Counted from the stretch's first letter, positions 1-5,541 are shown. The stretch is 16,499 nucleotides of DNA from Bacteroidota bacterium (GCA_009937085.1 JAACDD010000117.1:1-16499); one strand, 5' to 3'. The notes: generated by a model from the letters alone, not told the origin. Program-made: numbers and translations.

Positions 1-17
1 AAGAAGGGATTACCCTC
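1..17 (-). repeat. tRNA-Ala 3'-end-like fragment at the window edge
   Basis: The first 17 bases (AAGAAGGGATT then ACCCTC) equal bases 4302-4321 of the tRNA-Ala(GGC) gene region, read in the same orientation, except for deletion of CGA in the T-loop. The similarity stops after 17 bases. The fragment is cut by the window edge, so I cannot see whether the acceptor end (GTGGAG in this orientation) precedes it. It could be the distal attachment-site remnant of an element that integrated at tRNA-Ala, or a piece of another tRNA with a similar T-arm. Confidence 0.35.
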
Positions 18-88
18 CGGGTTTTCCCTCAAGCCCCGTGCTGTAAATGCCCTGACACTGTTCTTGTAGAACAGCGTTCTTAAAACAT

Positions 89-128
89 AAAATCTAATCA
101 AGCAAGCTTGTTAGATTTTTGTGTTTTC
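89..128 (+). terminator. Terminator-like hairpin
   Basis: AAATCTAA (90-97) pairs with TTAGATTT (111-118). An inner CAAG/CTTG stem encloses a 4-nt loop, with one bulged T at 98. A T-rich run (TTTTTGTGTTTTC) follows on the plus strand. This would end a plus-strand transcript entering from outside the window. The upper stem is AT-rich, so strength is uncertain. Confidence 0.5.
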
Positions 129-156
129 ACCCCGACTTGAGTCAGGGCGCTTAATC

Positions 157-200
157 GTGGAGCCAAAAGGCGTAAAATCGAACTATTTTAGAGAAGATTT
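157..200. repeat. Diverged 44-nt repeat, copy 1
   Basis: Aligned without gaps to 4195-4238, 34 of 44 positions match. Both copies start GTGGAG, share AAATCGAACT in the middle and end AAGATTT. Read on the minus strand, both carry a GTTCGATT T-loop-like core followed by a ..CTCCAC end, as a tRNA or tmRNA 3' end would, but the T-stem does not pair. It may be a decayed tRNA 3' end or an attachment-site remnant. The orientation is the same as in copy 2, so they are direct repeats about 4 kb apart. Confidence 0.5.
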
Positions 201-231
201 GTCAAAAATGATAAATTTTTGAGCTTTGTAA

Positions 232-261
232 TTGTTGGTTCAAGTCCCGACTCGAGTACCA
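232..261 (+). pseudogene. tRNA-like 3' end without a recognisable body
   Basis: Bases 237-261 read GGTTCAAGTCCCGACTCGAGTACCA, which can be parsed as a T-loop (TTCAAGT), an acceptor strand (CTCGAGT), discriminator A and CCA. A terminator hairpin starts 4 nt later, as behind a real tRNA gene. The T-stem pairs poorly, and no D-arm or anticodon arm lies upstream. ACTTGAG at 135-141 could pair with the acceptor strand, but the sequence between does not fold as a tRNA that I recognise. I read it as a leftover 3' fragment, with an unrecognised small RNA as the alternative. Confidence 0.3.
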
Positions 262-264
262 CAC

Positions 265-303
265 GGGATAAATCTTCTTTTTTAGATTTATCCCTTTTTT
301 TAT
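265..303 (+). terminator. Rho-independent terminator
   Basis: A perfect 11-bp stem, GGGATAAATCT (265-275) with AGATTTATCCC (284-294), encloses an 8-nt T-rich loop and is followed by a run of T residues from 295. The T-tract is only on the plus side, so it terminates plus-strand transcription. No protein gene lies upstream on that strand in the window; the nearest candidate is the tRNA-like fragment ending at 261. Confidence 0.75.
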
Positions 304-424
304 TTTTTCGATTTACGCTGTTAAAATGAGCTATTTTGTCTAAAATTGGGTTAATATCAGCGGTTTGATCATCATTATTTTATTTAAAATAGACAACGTC
401 CAATTTGTAGATATTGGTTTTTAT

Positions 425-1897
425 TCACTCTCCCTCAATATTTTTTTGATAGGCCGAATGTAGTGTTTGGCTCATTTCAGCAGCAATGCTTAGAAACTCT
501 TTTTTGTAAACAACATTTATGTTTTCAGCTCTGTTTTCCCTGTGGTCATAAAGCATTTTATCCAGTATCGAGTTGTCCGCTGCTTTTATAAATTCGGTAT
601 AACTAAAGGACTTTGTTTTTAATGTGTATCCATTCGTTCTTTTGATAAAAACATGTTTTCTACCTTCCAGTTTTGGATTTTTTAAAATGGGTACAAGGCT
701 GGTACCGTCCAATTGTTCTTTAGGGGCTTTGAGATCGCACAGTTCAACCAATGTTGGATAAACATCGATCAAGGATGTTAATGCATTTGTTGTTCCATTA
801 TTTTTTGACAAGGGATTGTAAATAATGAGTGGTACTTGGGTAGCAGTGTTGTAATTTGTAAACTTAGCCCACATTGTATGTTCTTGCAAGTTGTATCCAT
901 GGTCTGACACCAAAACCACAATGGTGCTTTCGGACAACTGTTGAGCCTCTAATTCCTTTATAATTTTTCCAATTAAGGCATCGGTGTAAGATACCGTGGC
1001 ATAATAACCGTGTATTAAATCAATGGCCAAGCTGTCGGAGACCTGCCCTTGTTTAGGGATGTTTGAATAGCTACGCATTTCACCCCAGTTGCTAATGCTT
1101 ATTTTTGGGGTATCTTTTGGAATGAAATTGTAATTTTCCGGCTGCTTAATAGTTTTTCTGTCGTATAAATCCCAGTACTTTTTAGGGGCATTAAAAGGTA
1201 AATGTGTGTTGATAAATCCTGCGGTTAGAAAAAATGGTTTTTGATTCTTTTTTAGTTGTCTAAGATCTCGAATCAACTTTTCGGTTAGCAAGCCATCAAT
1301 ATAAGTACTGTCAGAAACCTCTGCACTTTCATAAGCAGGACCCTTGTCAGTTGCCTTGTAATGCTTCCGATTTTCAGGGTCATGATAATCTTTCCATAGG
1401 GATTGCCAATAATCGGTTGGCGCCAAGCCACTATCATTGTCATCAAAGGCGTAAGGCCGCCAAACTTCATCCCAGTCTCTTTCTCTGTCGTCTAAGTGGT
1501 GGTAAATTTTTCCATTAGAGATTGTTGTGTAGCCATTGTTTTTAAACAATTGAGGCAGGGTTATGACGTCTGGTGTTTCCCTTTCAACAAAGGTGTTGTA
1601 ATTTAAAAATCTATTTTTTGTGGGTAACATCCCCGTCAACATGCTTGCGCGAGATGCACCACAAACGGGTACATTACAATACGCATTGGTGAATTTGATG
1701 CTCTTTTCTGCCAGCGCGTCAATATTAGGAGATTGTATGTGTGCTGCCCCATAACTGGCCAGTTCAGGACGTAAATCATCTACATATATCAACAGTACAT
1801 TTGGTTTCTCTGGGGATTGACAGAGGACGATTGTTGTACAGTTAGACAAGATTAAAACGAAAAGCAGGCACAGCTTTTTTATAATTAAATTATTCAT
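425..1897 (-). CDS. Iduronate-2-sulfatase-like sulfatase (family S1)
   Basis: A secreted or lipid-anchored sulfatase of 490 residues that should hydrolyse sulfate esters, probably on sulfated polysaccharides. The N-terminus is a signal sequence with a possible lipobox (LSNC, Cys20). The metal site shows in YVDD (Asp40, Asp41) and SDHG (Asp332, His333). Cys79 in VCGASRASMLTG fits the C-x-P/A-S-R rule for the residue converted to formylglycine. NTHLPF (230-235) and WAKFTNYNTATQVPLI (343-358) closely resemble the iduronate-2-sulfatase group. Maturation would need a formylglycine-generating enzyme or anSME encoded elsewhere. No SusC/SusD or glycoside hydrolase genes are beside it, so the substrate cannot be assigned. 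Length is usual for the family. The ATG at 1897 gives a complete signal sequence. Confidence 0.9.
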   Translation of the reverse strand: MNNLIIKKLCLLFVLILSNCTTIVLCQSPEKPNVLLIYVDDLRPELASYGAAHIQSPNIDALAEKSIKFTNAYCNVPVCGASRASMLTGMLPTKNRFLNYNTFVERETPDVITLPQLFKNNGYTTISNGKIYHHLDDRERDWDEVWRPYAFDDNDSGLAPTDYWQSLWKDYHDPENRKHYKATDKGPAYESAEVSDSTYIDGLLTEKLIRDLRQLKKNQKPFFLTAGFINTHLPFNAPKKYWDLYDRKTIKQPENYNFIPKDTPKISISNWGEMRSYSNIPKQGQVSDSLAIDLIHGYYATVSYTDALIGKIIKELEAQQLSESTIVVLVSDHGYNLQEHTMWAKFTNYNTATQVPLIIYNPLSKNNGTTNALTSLIDVYPTLVELCDLKAPKEQLDGTSLVPILKNPKLEGRKHVFIKRTNGYTLKTKSFSYTEFIKAADNSILDKMLYDHRENRAENINVVYKKEFLSIAAEMSQTLHSAYQKNIEGE

Positions 1898-1901
1898 ACA
1901 G

Positions 1902-1909
1902 TAAATTTA
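1902..1909 (-). promoter_or_regulatory. Possible -7 box for the sulfatase gene
   Basis: Read on the minus strand, TAAATTTA lies 4 nt before the sulfatase ATG. It matches the Bacteroidota -7 consensus TAnnTTTG except for the last base. No clear -33 TTTG element is visible at the usual spacing. The same box-to-ATG spacing recurs at four other genes in the window. Confidence 0.35.
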
Positions 1910-2087
1910 AATAAAATAAAATTTGACCGTCTAAGGGGCGGTCTTGTGCAGCCCCGTTCTTTATAACTTGTACCGTAAGACGCTTAAAAATCAAGCGTAT
2001 TTTTGGGTTTTATTTTTTAAGAAATTTCCAAAAAGCCATTTAAAAGCTCCAGCGATTGTTTCGAAAATAGCTCAATTGGGTGTACAA

Positions 2088-2117
2088 AACCCGCAACTTT
2101 TGTTGTGGGTTTTTTTG
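2088..2117 (+). terminator. Rho-independent terminator
   Basis: AACCCGCAAC (2088-2097) pairs with GTTGTGGGTT (2103-2112), with one G-U pair and a loop of five T, and is followed by T residues to 2117. The T-tract indicates plus-strand termination. No plus-strand gene upstream is recognisable, so it may belong to a lost gene or tRNA. Confidence 0.75.
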
Positions 2118-2201
2118 TTTCCAAAACCTTCTCTACTGTTTTACAGCATTTTAAATAATCGTTAAGGATTTGCCCTTCGTTTAGTTTGAATGATTTTTTA
2201 T

Positions 2202-2209
2202 TATTTTTA
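2202..2209 (+). promoter_or_regulatory. Possible -7 box for the surface-protein pair
   Basis: TATTTTTA sits 4 nt before the ATG at 2214 and matches TAnnTTTG except for the last base. A TTTG occurs 13 nt upstream, closer than the roughly 19-nt spacing expected for a -33 element. If used, the transcript would begin at or next to the start codon. Confidence 0.4.
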
Positions 2210-2213
2210 GTAA

Positions 2214-2915
2214 ATGAAAACTTCAATCACACTTATTGGGCTTTTTGTAAGTCCATTTTTATTTAGTCAAATTTTAACGGTTAGTTCTGGTTCTTCTGTA
2301 TACATTGCTTCGGGCAGCTCCATTACCCTTGGCGGACTGGAAATTGCACCTGACGACACTTATGTAATAAATGGTGCTAATGATGTTTCGAGAACAGCAA
2401 CAGCTGTTACTGCTGGAGACAACAGTTCTGTATCGCGTGTCTATACTACGACTTCACTGCTAACGAATTTCACAGGCACCCTTACTTTTTCGTATTTAGA
2501 CGGCGAACTCAACAACATAACAGAAAGTGAGCTTGTCCTTGAATTGCAAGCAGGTGATAATAGCTGGACGTCTTATGAAGGCACTGTAAATGAAACAGAC
2601 AATACAGTTAGCTATCCCTTTAGCGATGAGGTGTCTTTTAAAGCCGTAACGGCAAGCGCAGCAGGAGCTACACTTACGATTGAAGACCTAAACCCTGCTG
2701 GCAGTAGTATCTTAGTATATCCCAACCCAACCGACGATCGTATTTACATCCAAACAGACACAATCTCAAAAGCGGAACTCTTTGATCTTATGGGCAGAAA
2801 AGTACGCAGCACAAATCAATCCCAAATAGACATGAGCACGCTGTCGCGTGGAAACTATATCCTACAAGTAAAAACACAAAACAAAACACAATCATTTAAA
2901 ATCATCAAACAATGA
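2214..2915 (+). CDS. Secreted protein with T9SS C-terminal sorting domain
   Basis: A 233-residue secreted or cell-surface protein. Residues 1-18 form a signal peptide (cleavage near LFS-Q). Residues 20-160 are Ser/Thr/Gly-rich, beta-type sequence without a recognised domain. Residues 165-233 are a type A Por secretion tail: VYPNPTDDRIYIQ, then a LFDLMGRKV-type segment, and a final GNYILQVKTQ..SFKIIKQ strand. This tail directs export through the type IX system and anchoring or release at the outer membrane. It overlaps the next gene by 4 nt (ATGA), so the two are probably translationally coupled. The passenger region is short and its binding partner is unknown. The ATG at 2214 is the only start giving the signal peptide. 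Confidence 0.85.
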   Translation: MKTSITLIGLFVSPFLFSQILTVSSGSSVYIASGSSITLGGLEIAPDDTYVINGANDVSRTATAVTAGDNSSVSRVYTTTSLLTNFTGTLTFSYLDGELNNITESELVLELQAGDNSWTSYEGTVNETDNTVSYPFSDEVSFKAVTASAAGATLTIEDLNPAGSSILVYPNPTDDRIYIQTDTISKAELFDLMGRKVRSTNQSQIDMSTLSRGNYILQVKTQNKTQSFKIIKQ

Positions 2916-3988
2916 AACGAATTTTCACACTTTTAGCTGTGTTGTTATTAACTGTAACAACCTTTGCCCAAGTAGGTATTGGAACAACAAATCCAGACAC
3001 CTCTGCTGCTTTGGATATTACTTCTACTACGGGGGGGTTACTTGTACCTCGTATGACAGCAGCCCAGCGTAGAGCTATTACAAGCCCAGCTGCAGGATTA
3101 ATGGTTTTTGTTACTGATTTTGATGGAGGTAGATTTATGATTTATAACGGAACAGAATGGGGTACACTTTCTTTTGAGACTTTTGAGGAACGTCCAGACG
3201 CTCCCACAATTACAGGAGTGACATCAGAAGATGGACAGGTATTCGTTGCATTTTCAGCGCCTGTGGATAATGGCGGTTCAACTATAACCTCTTACACAGC
3301 AACCTCAAGTCCAGGAGATTTTACAGGAACTGTAAACCAAGCAGGAAGTGGTACTATAGCAGTAACAGGCCTTACCAATGGCACAGCCTATACATTTACA
3401 GTTTCTGCAACCAATAGTATTGGTACAAGTTTACCAAGTGCAGCTTCAAATGCAGTGTCACCATGGTCGCCGTCAGGTCCTGTAATTTACACCATACTAG
3501 ATCAATATACAGACAGAAAACCAACAGGAACTAATTACGTTAGTCTTACATATTATGATCAATACTTTGACGCAGGATCAATCGATGCTTCTCCATTTGT
3601 TATCACAAAGCAAACAGCGCATGAAGGCGGAATTTTATTTTATGGGACTACTGAGTTAAATTCAAAAAATTTAGAGAACACTTTTCGACTTACTGCTAGT
3701 ACTGGTAATTTTGATTTTGGTTCGTTTAATCTTGTTGATTTGGAATCAAATATAGATTACGGTACTGAAAGTATGACAACCCTTCCAAGAATAACGCTAA
3801 CCTCAAGTTCTGGATCATCGGTAACCTACGAAGCTACAGTTGATTCTCATACTTCAGATGGATATACTTATTATATGTTTATGGAGAGTGGGGTTAAATA
3901 TTTAAACTGGTATAACGTTGAATGGGTAGATATTAAAACACAATATACTAAAGCTAAAATAAAAGATTTCATTCTGAAAAAACTGTAA
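2912..3988 (+). CDS. Secreted fibronectin type III surface protein
   Basis: A 358-residue exported protein. Residues 1-19/20 are a signal peptide ending TTFAQ. Residues 21-88 are the VGIGTTNP...ALDI...GLLVPRM..AQR module that opens many Bacteroidota surface proteins and ends in YNGTEWGTLSF. Residues about 95-185 form a fibronectin type III domain (start PDAPTITGV, typical GLTNGTAYTFTVSATNSIGTS strand pair). Residues 190-358 are an unrecognised, Tyr- and Thr-rich, probably beta-sheet domain. The C-terminus (KIKDFILKKL) does not look like a T9SS sorting tail, although its coupled neighbour has one. A role in adhesion or matrix binding is inferred from the domains only. Confidence 0.8.
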   Translation: MKRIFTLLAVLLLTVTTFAQVGIGTTNPDTSAALDITSTTGGLLVPRMTAAQRRAITSPAAGLMVFVTDFDGGRFMIYNGTEWGTLSFETFEERPDAPTITGVTSEDGQVFVAFSAPVDNGGSTITSYTATSSPGDFTGTVNQAGSGTIAVTGLTNGTAYTFTVSATNSIGTSLPSAASNAVSPWSPSGPVIYTILDQYTDRKPTGTNYVSLTYYDQYFDAGSIDASPFVITKQTAHEGGILFYGTTELNSKNLENTFRLTASTGNFDFGSFNLVDLESNIDYGTESMTTLPRITLTSSSGSSVTYEATVDSHTSDGYTYYMFMESGVKYLNWYNVEWVDIKTQYTKAKIKDFILKKL

Positions 3989-4296
3989 GGGTTGTTTTTA
4001 GGTTTTGTCGCATTAATTATTTTTCAAACGTTTTTCAATAGAATTGCACTTCCTTAAGAAAGTTAAATCACAAATAAACATAACTTTGGAGTTTTCAATT
4101 TTTATCAAAAACGACAATAATTATTAAGTTTTTAGTTTAATGCGAAAGAACCAAAATTATTACCTAAAATAAATTTTATTTAGGGAATAATGCTGTGGAG
4201 GATAATGGAGTGAAATCGAACTTTTTCGGGTAAGATTTAATTATTTTACTAAAAAGTTATTTCCAAGAATAAATTATTATGCCCGAAAATAATCAG
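3989..4296. other. Intergenic region between surface proteins and tRNA-Ala
   Basis: There is no gene in these 308 bases. They hold an AT-rich hairpin at 4156-4191 (ATTATT..CCTAAA / TTTAGG..AATAAT) without a T-tract, the second copy of the 44-nt repeat, and a long-range stem TTTTCGGG (4223-4230) with CCCGAAAA (4282-4289). The last lies just behind the 3' end of the tRNA on its own strand, but its loop is about 50 nt, so it is not a standard terminator. Confidence 0.5.
4195..4238. repeat. Diverged 44-nt repeat, copy 2
   Basis: Matches copy 1 (157-200) at 34 of 44 ungapped positions, in the same orientation. It lies 58 nt beyond the 3' end of tRNA-Ala on the tRNA strand. Like that tRNA, it begins GTGGAG on the plus strand and has a CGAAC core, but the spacing between these is 5 nt longer than in the tRNA. 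It may be an older, decayed tRNA 3' end or an attachment site. Confidence 0.5.
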
Positions 4297-4370
4297 TGGA
4301 GAAGAAGGGATTCGAACCCTCGACCTCTTGACTGCCAGTCAAGCGCTCTAGCCAACTGAGCTACATCCCC
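4297..4370 (-). tRNA. tRNA-Ala (anticodon GGC)
   Basis: On the minus strand it starts GGGGATGTAGCTCAGTTGG and folds as a full cloverleaf. The anticodon stem CTTGA/TCAAG holds loop CTGGCAG, giving anticodon GGC, which reads GCC/GCU alanine codons. The T-arm is GAGGG-TTCGAAT-CCCTT. The acceptor pairs GGGGATG with CTTCTCC, including the G3-U70 wobble that identifies alanine tRNAs, with one U-U mismatch at 6-67. The discriminator is A and CCA is not encoded. Its first 10 bases overlap the last codons and stop of the GIY-YIG gene. With no promoter between them, the two may be co-transcribed. Confidence 0.95.
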
Positions 4371-4603
4371 AAATGTTTTTTTCGCCAACGGCGCCCTGCC
4401 GCTGATTTCAAGTATTTTTCTCTTTTTCGAGCATCAACTTGAGTTGCCTGTGTTTCAATATGCACTACTTTCCAAGGTACATACGATTTTGTTGAGCGTA
4501 CCTGACCTTTATTATGTGTTTTAAGGCGTTGTAATACATTCTTCGACATGCCAACATAATAGCAAGCTCCTTTTTCGCTGTACAAGATATAAACAAAATA
4601 CAT
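4361..4603 (-). CDS. GIY-YIG family nuclease overlapping tRNA-Ala
   Basis: A small single-domain GIY-YIG protein of 80 residues (URI/UhbC-like group). Counting from the ATG at 4603, it opens MYFVYIL with the GIY-equivalent VYI near residues 4-6 and the YIG-equivalent YVG at 16-18. It continues with QRLKTHN (catalytic-type Arg26) and the later Glu of KREKYLKSA (Glu62). An in-frame GTG 6 nt upstream (4609) is possible, but family members usually begin M-x-x-V-Y-I-L. The last codons, GGG ATG TAG, are the first bases of tRNA-Ala, so the stop codon is supplied by the tRNA. Whether it cuts DNA, and which site, is unknown. The tRNA overlap and the tRNA fragment on its other side suggest a tRNA-associated mobile or homing-like gene. 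Confidence 0.8.
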   Translation of the reverse strand: MYFVYILYSEKGACYYVGMSKNVLQRLKTHNKGQVRSTKSYVPWKVVHIETQATQVDARKREKYLKSAAGRRWRKKHLGM

Positions 4604-4621
4604 TTTCACACGATTTCAATG

Positions 4622-4673
4622 AGCGCTCCCCGCCCGTACCGAACGCTACGTTCGGGCGGGTAGCCAACTGAGC
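4622..4673 (-). repeat. tRNA-Ala D-arm copy split by a palindrome
   Basis: On the plus strand AGCGCTC (4622-4628) and TAGCCAACTGAGC (4661-4673) together reproduce, without mismatch, 20 contiguous bases of the tRNA-Ala gene (4342-4361). The 32 bases between them form a GC-rich palindrome. Outside these 20 bases similarity to the tRNA ends quickly. The copy has the same orientation as the tRNA, so the GIY-YIG gene lies between direct repeats of the D-arm. Confidence 0.75.
4629..4660. repeat. 32-bp GC-rich palindrome inserted in the D-arm copy
   Basis: The right arm, CGTTCGGGCGGG (4649-4660), is complementary to the left arm CCCGCCCG..AACG (4629-4645), which carries five extra bases (TACCG). 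The loop is CTA. It stands out from the AT-rich surroundings by its GC content. It interrupts the tRNA D-arm copy without an obvious target duplication. A weaker palindrome (4677-4696) lies next to it. It resembles REP-like or miniature palindromic elements, but I see no second copy in the window. Confidence 0.6.
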
Positions 4674-4745
4674 CCCGCCAGAACGATCTGTCGGGCTTAC
4701 ACGGCCAAAGGGGGAAGCAAACTTACTAAAAATCAAGTAGTGTGG

Positions 4746-4763
4746 ATGCTTTAAATAAAGCAT
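4746..4763. promoter_or_regulatory. Perfect inverted repeat, operator-like
   Basis: ATGCTTTA and TAAAGCAT are exact 8-bp arms separated by AA. The repeat ends on the base just before a -7-like box and lies 13 nt upstream of the glycosyltransferase ATG, inside the expected promoter spacer. That is a usual place for a repressor site, although an AT-rich palindrome can also arise by chance. Confidence 0.4.
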
Positions 4764-4771
4764 TAATTTTG
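4764..4771 (+). promoter_or_regulatory. -7 box for the glycosyltransferase gene
   Basis: TAATTTTG fits the Bacteroidota -7 consensus TAnnTTTG fully and lies 5 nt before the ATG at 4777. No convincing -33 element is seen. Confidence 0.5.
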
Positions 4772-4776
4772 AGCTC

Positions 4777-5541
4777 ATGAAACACAACGCAAAAATTGTT
4801 GTTTACACCACTATTATTGGGCCCTATGATGGACTTCTTCCACAACCAAAATTTGATGGGATAGATTACGTTTGCTTTACTGATCAGAAATTCCGCTCCA
4901 AAACATGGAATATTATACCGCTTGAGGTAAAAGAACTTAGCCCAGCACGCACGTCAAGGCATCCCAAAATTGCGCCTCATGGCTATTTGAAAGACTATGA
5001 TTACTCCATTTACATTGATGGTAATATTTTATTGGTTCGAAATCCAATACCATTACTTGAAAAAGTTTTGACACATGCGCCTATGGGAATTTTTGACCAC
5101 AATCAATGTTCCGATGCGCGTGATTGTGTTTATAAAGAACATCAAGCCATTGTTGATTTATACCATAAAAGTGGTGTATTGAAAGATAATTTTGAAGTCA
5201 TGGAAAACCACATGAAGCGCTACCGTGACGAAGGTTACCCAGACAATAATGGACTTATTGCAGCAACAATAATGCTACGAAATCACCATCATCCAGGTGT
5301 AATAAAAACCATGGAAACATGGTGGGAAGAGTTTTGTAACGGCAGCAAACGCGACCAACTCAGTTATAATTACGCTGCTTGGAAAAATAATTTTTCACCA
5401 TTTATCATTAATGGAGACGTTCGAAACAATCCCTATTTTTATATGATTGGGGTTCACCGAAAAAGCTATAAAAGCAAGTATTTCCGTTATAAGCTAAAAC
5501 GCTTTTTTGGACGCATAACGCATCCAAAGCCAACAGCATAA
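4777..5541 (+). CDS. DUF616-type glycosyltransferase
   Basis: A 254-residue cytosolic protein of the DUF616 (TOD1/MUCI70-like) glycosyltransferase family, probably adding a sugar to a surface polysaccharide or glycolipid. The N-terminus VVYTTIIGPYDGL (8-20) and YVCFTD (31-36) are the opening strands typical of the family. PKIAPHGYLKDYDYSIYIDGN (63-83) holds the Asp-Gly-Asn motif that stands in for the metal-binding DxD. RDQLSYNYAAWK (192-203) is the conserved late motif. The basic tail (SYKSKYFRYKLKRFF) may contact the membrane. Acceptor and donor cannot be told from sequence. It is not part of a visible polysaccharide cluster: its left neighbour is the tRNA/GIY-YIG module and its right neighbour is convergent. 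The ATG at 4777 starts the family's first strand. Confidence 0.8.
   Translation: MKHNAKIVVYTTIIGPYDGLLPQPKFDGIDYVCFTDQKFRSKTWNIIPLEVKELSPARTSRHPKIAPHGYLKDYDYSIYIDGNILLVRNPIPLLEKVLTHAPMGIFDHNQCSDARDCVYKEHQAIVDLYHKSGVLKDNFEVMENHMKRYRDEGYPDNNGLIAATIMLRNHHHPGVIKTMETWWEEFCNGSKRDQLSYNYAAWKNNFSPFIINGDVRNNPYFYMIGVHRKSYKSKYFRYKLKRFFGRITHPKPTA

Larger units (their letters stand above)
1..424. other. Intergenic region with hairpins and tRNA-like debris
   Basis: I find no credible gene here. Seen directly: a symmetric hairpin at 6-28 (GGGA..ACCC / GGGT..TCCC with a TT-TT internal loop), a perfect 7-bp hairpin at 58-74 (CTGTTCT, loop TGT, AGAACAG), two terminator-like hairpins, a 44-nt diverged repeat, a tRNA-3'-end-like stretch, and an AT-only inverted repeat at 376-391 (TATTTTA TT TAAAATA) past the sulfatase stop codon. 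A short open frame from the window edge to a TAG at 67-69 has no recognisable family features. The density of tRNA-like pieces and hairpins fits decayed insertions at a tRNA locus, which is inference. Confidence 0.6.
1898..2213. other. Divergent intergenic region
   Basis: These 316 bases separate the leftward sulfatase gene from the rightward surface-protein pair. They contain a 5-bp hairpin around 1925-1943 (GACCG/CGGTC), a terminator at 2088-2117, and a stretch TAGCTCAATTGG (2068-2079) that matches a tRNA D-arm start at 11 of 12 positions. A 73-codon open frame (1944-2165) crosses the terminator and has no recognisable domain, so I do not call it a gene. Two -7-like boxes flank the region, one for each divergent gene. 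Confidence 0.5.

Noticed and set aside
1..69. Short open frame from the window edge ending at a TAG (67-69)
   Set aside because: It covers a symmetric hairpin and a tRNA-like fragment; no start is visible and the 22 residues match no family I recognise.
1944..2165. 73-codon plus-strand open frame in the sulfatase upstream region
   Set aside because: It runs through a terminator hairpin, has no signal or domain features, and its Lys/Phe/Leu-rich composition is what AT-rich noncoding DNA gives.
4521..4787. 88-codon minus-strand open frame across the GIY-YIG upstream region
   Set aside because: It overlaps the GIY-YIG gene in another frame and crosses the palindrome and D-arm copy; nothing suggests a protein.
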